Assembly (NCBI GenBank): GCA_905479615.1
Contig: CAJQNH010000078.1
Location: 1 to 8,477, forward strand
Direction: 5' to 3'
Length of the DNA stretch: 8,477 nt
DNA from: an uncultured Eudoraea sp.
GTDB taxonomy: Bacteria; Bacteroidota; Bacteroidia; Flavobacteriales; Flavobacteriaceae
This document shows positions 4,772 to 8,477 of the stretch, piece after piece. The position numbers and the translations under genes are program-made. Below the pieces are notes generated by a model. That model saw nothing but the letters and a program-made list of their open reading frames with translations, ran no database searches and had not been told where the DNA came from. Numbering within the stretch: position 1 is the first letter of the stretch; each line of letters begins with the position of its first letter.

Positions 4772-7129
4772 ATGAATTTAAAGAACTATATCATGAAAAC
4801 AAATTTGAATCTAATTTTCTTTGCATCCTTTCTTTTCTTGCTTATTGGATGCAATGAATCACAAAAAAAATCTGCAGTAAAAAAAGAATCTCAGGTTGAG
4901 TTCAAAGGAAAAATTGCCAAAACATATGAAGAATCTGTTGAAGCTTGGCCGGAGAAAAAAAGACCTCCGAAAGACGCTCCTAATGTAATTATTTTCTTAC
5001 TGGATGATGTCGGTTTTGCTCAAGTTGGAAGTTTCGGTGGATTAATTGAAACACCAAATATTGATCAATTAGCTGATAATGGTTTACGTTATAATAATTT
5101 TCACACAACCGCATTATGTTCTCCATCCAGAGCTACACTCATGGCAGGTAGAAACCCTCATATGATTGGGTTGGGTAGTCATGCACTTACAGCTATGGGG
5201 TTTCCTGGTTATAACGCGATTGTGCCTCCATCTGCTAAATCAGTTGCAAATTATCTTGAAGAGGCAGGTTATATAAACTATGCACTGGGAAAATGGGATC
5301 ATACTCCTTTGTATGAAGTTTCGCAAGTGGGCCCTTTTGATCGATGGCCGAGTGATGAAGGATTTGCGCATGCTTATACTTTTATGGCTGCAGATGTTCA
5401 TCAATTTATACCGGTGATGTGGGATGATCATCATCCAGAGCCATATAGAAAAGCAGACCACTTGGATAAAGATTTAGCCGATAGAGCTATTGATTGGATT
5501 ACTGGACATAAATCATTAGACAAGGACCTTCCATTTATGATGTTATGGGCTTCCGGATCGATGCATTCTCCTCACCATGCACCAGATGAATATATAGCTA
5601 AATACAAAGGAAAATTCGATATGGGTTGGGACAAGGCCAGAGAAATGATTCTTGAGAATCAGATAGAAATGGGTATTGCCCCTGGAAACACTAAACTTTC
5701 AGATAGAATTGCAGAACTGCCTGCTTGGGAATCCTTAAATGATGATGAGAAGAAATTATACGCCAAGCAAATGGAAGTATTTGCAGGACAAATGGAACAT
5801 GTAGATTATCAGATAGGCAGGGTTATTGAAACATTAAAAAGAATAGGAGAATTTGACAATACACTCATCATGGTTACTGCAGATAATGGAGCTTCTGGAG
5901 AAGGCGGACTTGCAGGTACGTTTAATGAAACCTATGTTTTAAATGGAATGCAGACCCCTTTTGATGCTAATATGAGGAATTATGATAATTGGGGCCAATG
6001 GGATAGCTACCCGCATTATCACGCAGGATGGGCGATGGCTGGAAATACACCTTTCCCGTACTTTAAACAATCAGAACACAGAGGCGGACAACAGGATGCA
6101 CTCGTGGTTCACTGGCCGAAGGGAATAAAGTCAAAAGGAGAAGTCAGAAGCCAGTACCATCATATCAGCGACATTGCGCCAACGATCATGGAGGCAGCAG
6201 GCATTGAAAGACCAGATGAATACCACGGCATAAAACAACAACCTTTTACGGGGGTTCCTATGAATTATTCTTTTGATAATGCAAATGCTCCTAATGCCAA
6301 AAAGAGACAGTATTACGAAATGTTTGGTAACAGAGCGATCTGGGAAGATGGCTGGAAAGCAGTTACGCTTCATGCCAATAGAATGCCCTGGGATATCAAT
6401 AAAAGAGCCGATTTTGAAGAGGATGTTTGGGAGCTTTATCATGTGGCAGAAGACTTTTCTGAAAGTACGGATCTTGCAGCGGAGTATCCGGAAAAATTAG
6501 AGGAGCTCAAGAAAATATTTGAAGAGGAAGCCTGGGCGAACCAGGTCTATCCGCTCTATGACGATATGTTGGCAAGATTAAATGCCGTTAACTATGTGCT
6601 GTTCGGAGATAAAAAGGAGTTCACGTATTATGCTCCGGGAGCCGTCCGTATTGCTGAAAAAGCATCTGCTCCGGTTAAAGGAAGGTCCCATACCATTGAA
6701 ACAACCATCGACCTGAAAGGAAATGAAGAAGGCGTAATCGTTGCTTGCGGCGGTATGACCGGTGGATATACCATGTACATCAAGAAGGGAAAGCTTCACT
6801 TCGACTATAACTTCCTGGATGGCGTGCATTATCATTTGACGTCTTCTAAACTACCAAAGGGTCCTACGGATCTGAAATTCAATTTTATCCTTGACAAATC
6901 TAAAATTGACGGCACCCTTAAACCGTGGGCTGGAACAGGCGAGATCTACGTAAATGGAGAAAAAGCAGATGAGGAATATTTTGAAATGATGCACATATCT
7001 ACCTATTCTCTTGCAGAAACCTTTGATGTCGGAATGGACTCCGGAACGCAAGTCGACAAGGATTATGAAGGAGATCCTTTTGCCTTTACCGGAACTTTAG
7101 ATCGGGTGATCGTGACCTTAACGGATTGA
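4772..7129 (+). CDS. Lipoprotein arylsulfatase (sulfatase family S1, probably subfamily S1_4)
   Basis: This 785-residue protein is predicted to hydrolyse sulfate esters, probably on polysaccharides or small aryl sulfates, anchored to the envelope. The N-terminus has a hydrophobic signal and lipobox LIGC (Cys27). The ATG at 4793 gives a more standard signal peptide (MKTNLNLIFF...) and is a strong alternative start. The sulfatase core shows LLDD (metal ligands D78, D79), CSPSR (116-120, Cys116 converted to formylglycine by a maturase elsewhere), HSPHHAP (H265), TADNGASGEGG (D371, N372) and K432 in YFKQSEHRGG. The usual GKxH motif reads GKWDH (173-177), so the catalytic-type His position holds Asp. 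The end, about 635-785, is the family's C-terminal beta-sandwich domain (GGYTMYIKKG, LAETFDVGMDSGT). Close matches such as GPFDRWP and YYEMFGNRAIWEDGWKAVT point to the AtsA-like group. The substrate cannot be read from sequence. Confidence 0.92.
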   Translation: MNLKNYIMKTNLNLIFFASFLFLLIGCNESQKKSAVKKESQVEFKGKIAKTYEESVEAWPEKKRPPKDAPNVIIFLLDDVGFAQVGSFGGLIETPNIDQLADNGLRYNNFHTTALCSPSRATLMAGRNPHMIGLGSHALTAMGFPGYNAIVPPSAKSVANYLEEAGYINYALGKWDHTPLYEVSQVGPFDRWPSDEGFAHAYTFMAADVHQFIPVMWDDHHPEPYRKADHLDKDLADRAIDWITGHKSLDKDLPFMMLWASGSMHSPHHAPDEYIAKYKGKFDMGWDKAREMILENQIEMGIAPGNTKLSDRIAELPAWESLNDDEKKLYAKQMEVFAGQMEHVDYQIGRVIETLKRIGEFDNTLIMVTADNGASGEGGLAGTFNETYVLNGMQTPFDANMRNYDNWGQWDSYPHYHAGWAMAGNTPFPYFKQSEHRGGQQDALVVHWPKGIKSKGEVRSQYHHISDIAPTIMEAAGIERPDEYHGIKQQPFTGVPMNYSFDNANAPNAKKRQYYEMFGNRAIWEDGWKAVTLHANRMPWDINKRADFEEDVWELYHVAEDFSESTDLAAEYPEKLEELKKIFEEEAWANQVYPLYDDMLARLNAVNYVLFGDKKEFTYYAPGAVRIAEKASAPVKGRSHTIETTIDLKGNEEGVIVACGGMTGGYTMYIKKGKLHFDYNFLDGVHYHLTSSKLPKGPTDLKFNFILDKSKIDGTLKPWAGTGEIYVNGEKADEEYFEMMHISTYSLAETFDVGMDSGTQVDKDYEGDPFAFTGTLDRVIVTLTD

Positions 7130-7161
7130 TCTCTGTTTAAAATAGGATGTATAGAAACTTT

Positions 7162-7205
7162 ACGCCTGCCTGACCGGTTTATCAAGCCGAAGGCATGGCA
7201 GGCGT
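7162..7205 (+). terminator. Strong two-stage hairpin after the sulfatase gene
   Basis: ACGCCTGCC (7162-7170) pairs perfectly with GGCAGGCGT (7197-7205), and an inner stem CGGTTT/AAGCCG closes on an ATC loop. It starts 32 bp after the sulfatase stop. GAAAAGAGG follows rather than a T-run, so termination would not be classical. It is the kind of GC-rich palindrome found repeatedly between genes in Flavobacteriia and shares CCTGCCTGA with 2773-2781. Confidence 0.5.
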
Positions 7206-7270
7206 GAAAAGAGGAAGCGTTTATTATTGACCTTGTTCTATTAAAATAAGGATTTAACCAAAACTAAATT

Positions 7271-7915
7271 ATGGAACCTACTTTCAACAAATATGAGACC
7301 CATACCAATTCGTATATGGCCTTAAGAAATGCCGTTGGATGGATAGGCATTTCACTACCCTTCGTTCTAATGATCGGTGTATTTTTAATTTTTAAAGGAG
7401 ATGTCATTCATGAATCCATAAGTCACTACTACTATACCGGAATGGGAAATGTTTTCGTCGGTGCCATATGTGCGGTGGCCTTATTTATGTTTTATTACAC
7501 CGGTTACGATGAAAAGGACAATTGGATAGGTAATATGGCCGGTTTTTTTGCGGTGGGCGTAGCCTTATTCCCTACAACGGACAGCGGACCCAATGATTGG
7601 GTAGGGATCGTCCATTTTACTTGTGCCATTGGCTTCTTCCTGTCTTTAATTTCCTTTTGCTTCTTTCAATTTACAAAAACCAAGAAAGACATAGAACCAA
7701 CACAACAGAAACTAGCTCGAAACAAAATTTACATCGCCTGTGGGATCATCATGTTGGCTTGTATGATTTCTATAGCAATCTACTTAAATGTCGTCGAAGA
7801 GAATGAATCGCAAACCTCTTTTGTGTTCTGGGCCGAAACAATTGCCTTAGTCGCTTTTGGTGTATCCTGGTTAACCAAAGGGGAAACTTTTTATCCGGAT
7901 AAAGAAAAAGTATAG
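7271..7915 (+). CDS. Six-helix integral membrane protein of unknown function (possibly DUF998-like)
   Basis: This 214-residue protein has six hydrophobic segments, at about 22-42, 58-78, 84-101, 109-133, 152-174 and 183-201. A conserved-looking extramembrane motif HESISHYYYTGMGN (47-60) lies between helices 1 and 2, and a GYDEKDN loop between helices 2 and 3. The ESISHYYY motif followed by paired helices recalls DUF998-type membrane proteins, but I am not certain of the family and no activity is known. An in-frame TAA six bases before the ATG means this is the first possible start. It stands 141 bp after the sulfatase, behind a hairpin, so co-transcription is not assured. It converges with the methyltransferase gene. 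Confidence 0.75.
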   Translation: MEPTFNKYETHTNSYMALRNAVGWIGISLPFVLMIGVFLIFKGDVIHESISHYYYTGMGNVFVGAICAVALFMFYYTGYDEKDNWIGNMAGFFAVGVALFPTTDSGPNDWVGIVHFTCAIGFFLSLISFCFFQFTKTKKDIEPTQQKLARNKIYIACGIIMLACMISIAIYLNVVEENESQTSFVFWAETIALVAFGVSWLTKGETFYPDKEKV

Positions 7916-7965
7916 AATACAAAGTAAATCAACACAGCAGCCAAGGGTGTCAGCATAGGTGGTTC

Positions 7966-8477
7966 TTAAAAAACTTTATAAATCGTAGTTACGATAAGCC
8001 CTTTATTATCATTTAAAACAACAGACAATAATTGTTTTTCTTCTTTTACCTTAAAATTAAATGGGGCAGCTAATAAGTTTAATCCACTTTGTTTTTTTAG
8101 TCTGATTCCTTGTCCTGAAATAATATCCTTATTGGGTATAAAATCTCCTTCAGGGACATGCTCTGTCAAAATAACATATTTATAATGGGCTAATTTACTA
8201 ACGATACTTTGTATTTCATCGTTCGATAAATGTTGGAGTACATGTCTTAAAATAACACAATCCGCAGCAGGTAAGTCATCTACCGCGATATCCAAACAAT
8301 GGAATTCTAGATTTTCTTCTTTAAATTTTTCTTTATTATGCTCGATTAGATCCGCTACGATATCCACCGCAATATACTTCTCGGTATACTTTACCAGGTC
8401 TTTTCCTACATTAAAATCCCCACAACCTAAATCACATACCACAAGCGGACTTTCAAAAGAGGTTAAAAATGATTTTA
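7966..8477 (-). CDS. Class I SAM-dependent methyltransferase, 5' end beyond the window
   Basis: About 169 codons are visible; the frame remains open to the right edge, so the true start lies outside (a GTG at 8440-8442 is internal). The SAM-binding motif I DLGCGDFNVG begins about 14 residues from the visible edge. It is followed by IAVDIV (motif post-I), LDIAVDDLPAADCVILRHVLQHLS (motifs II and III, read in two parts) and a C-terminal strand-rich section. HVLQHLS is typical of Methyltransf_11/12/25-type small-molecule or sugar methyltransferases. The substrate is unknown. The G+C content is low. The gene is 50 bp from the end of the convergent membrane-protein gene, with no clear terminator in the gap. 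Confidence 0.85.
   Translation of the reverse strand, partial: KSFLTSFESPLVVCDLGCGDFNVGKDLVKYTEKYIAVDIVADLIEHNKEKFKEENLEFHCLDIAVDDLPAADCVILRHVLQHLSNDEIQSIVSKLAHYKYVILTEHVPEGDFIPNKDIISGQGIRLKKQSGLNLLAAPFNFKVKEEKQLLSVVLNDNKGLIVTTIYKVF

Noticed and set aside
4621..4857. 78-codon frame before and into the sulfatase gene
   Set aside because: It overlaps the sulfatase signal peptide region out of frame, and the AT-rich leader contains a better promoter candidate.
1..8477. CRISPR array, tRNA, rRNA or transposase
   Set aside because: No regularly spaced repeats, cloverleaf, rRNA-like sequence or transposase/integrase motif was seen on either strand.

Overview
The window looks like a chromosomal segment of a Bacteroidota bacterium, most likely a (probably marine) member of Flavobacteriia. 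The evidence is a moderate-to-low G+C content, weak A-rich ribosome-binding regions, a Bacteroidota-type YifB, a lipoprotein-type arylsulfatase, intergenic hairpins built on CCTGCCTGA, and a heptad-type intergenic repeat. No RNA gene, CRISPR array, integrase or transposase is visible.

Layout: (1) 1-1346, 3' part of yifB (ComM-like Mg-chelatase AAA+ ATPase), cut by the left edge. Its reading frame runs past the usual family end into repetitive DNA and gains a 36-residue tail. (2) 1213-1441, a 54-bp imperfect direct repeat (copies A and B) with an inverted pair of 7-nt-periodic arrays between them. Copy B keeps the canonical YifB ending followed by a stop. (3) 1517-2485, rlmF on the minus strand, convergent with yifB, AT-rich and flanked by an inverted 10-mer. 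(4) 2486-2973, a 488-bp gap without an intact gene. It holds a diverged remnant of a second yifB 3' end (about 2698-2757), a hairpin right after the remnant's stop, and further short palindromes. (5) 2974-4596, a one-pass membrane protein with an N-terminal TIR domain, a long charged coiled coil containing a 33-residue tandem repeat, a transmembrane helix and a C-terminal DUF1566/Lcl-like domain. (6) 4772-7129, a lipoprotein arylsulfatase with the CSPSR formylglycine motif. (7) 7271-7915, a six-helix membrane protein of unknown function. (8) 7966-8477 minus, a class I SAM-dependent methyltransferase cut by the right edge.

The genes do not form an obvious single pathway. yifB and rlmF are core functions (DNA uptake/recombination and 23S rRNA modification). 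The TIR protein and sulfatase are accessory-type genes on the same strand, each apparently with its own promoter. The two points most worth following are the TIR receptor-like protein, whose topology puts TIR in the cytoplasm and a lectin-like domain outside, and the repeated appearance of yifB 3'-end sequence at three places within 1.5 kb. The latter suggests that the end of yifB has been a recurrent insertion or rearrangement site. Motif calls are by eye from the sequence; no database search was run.
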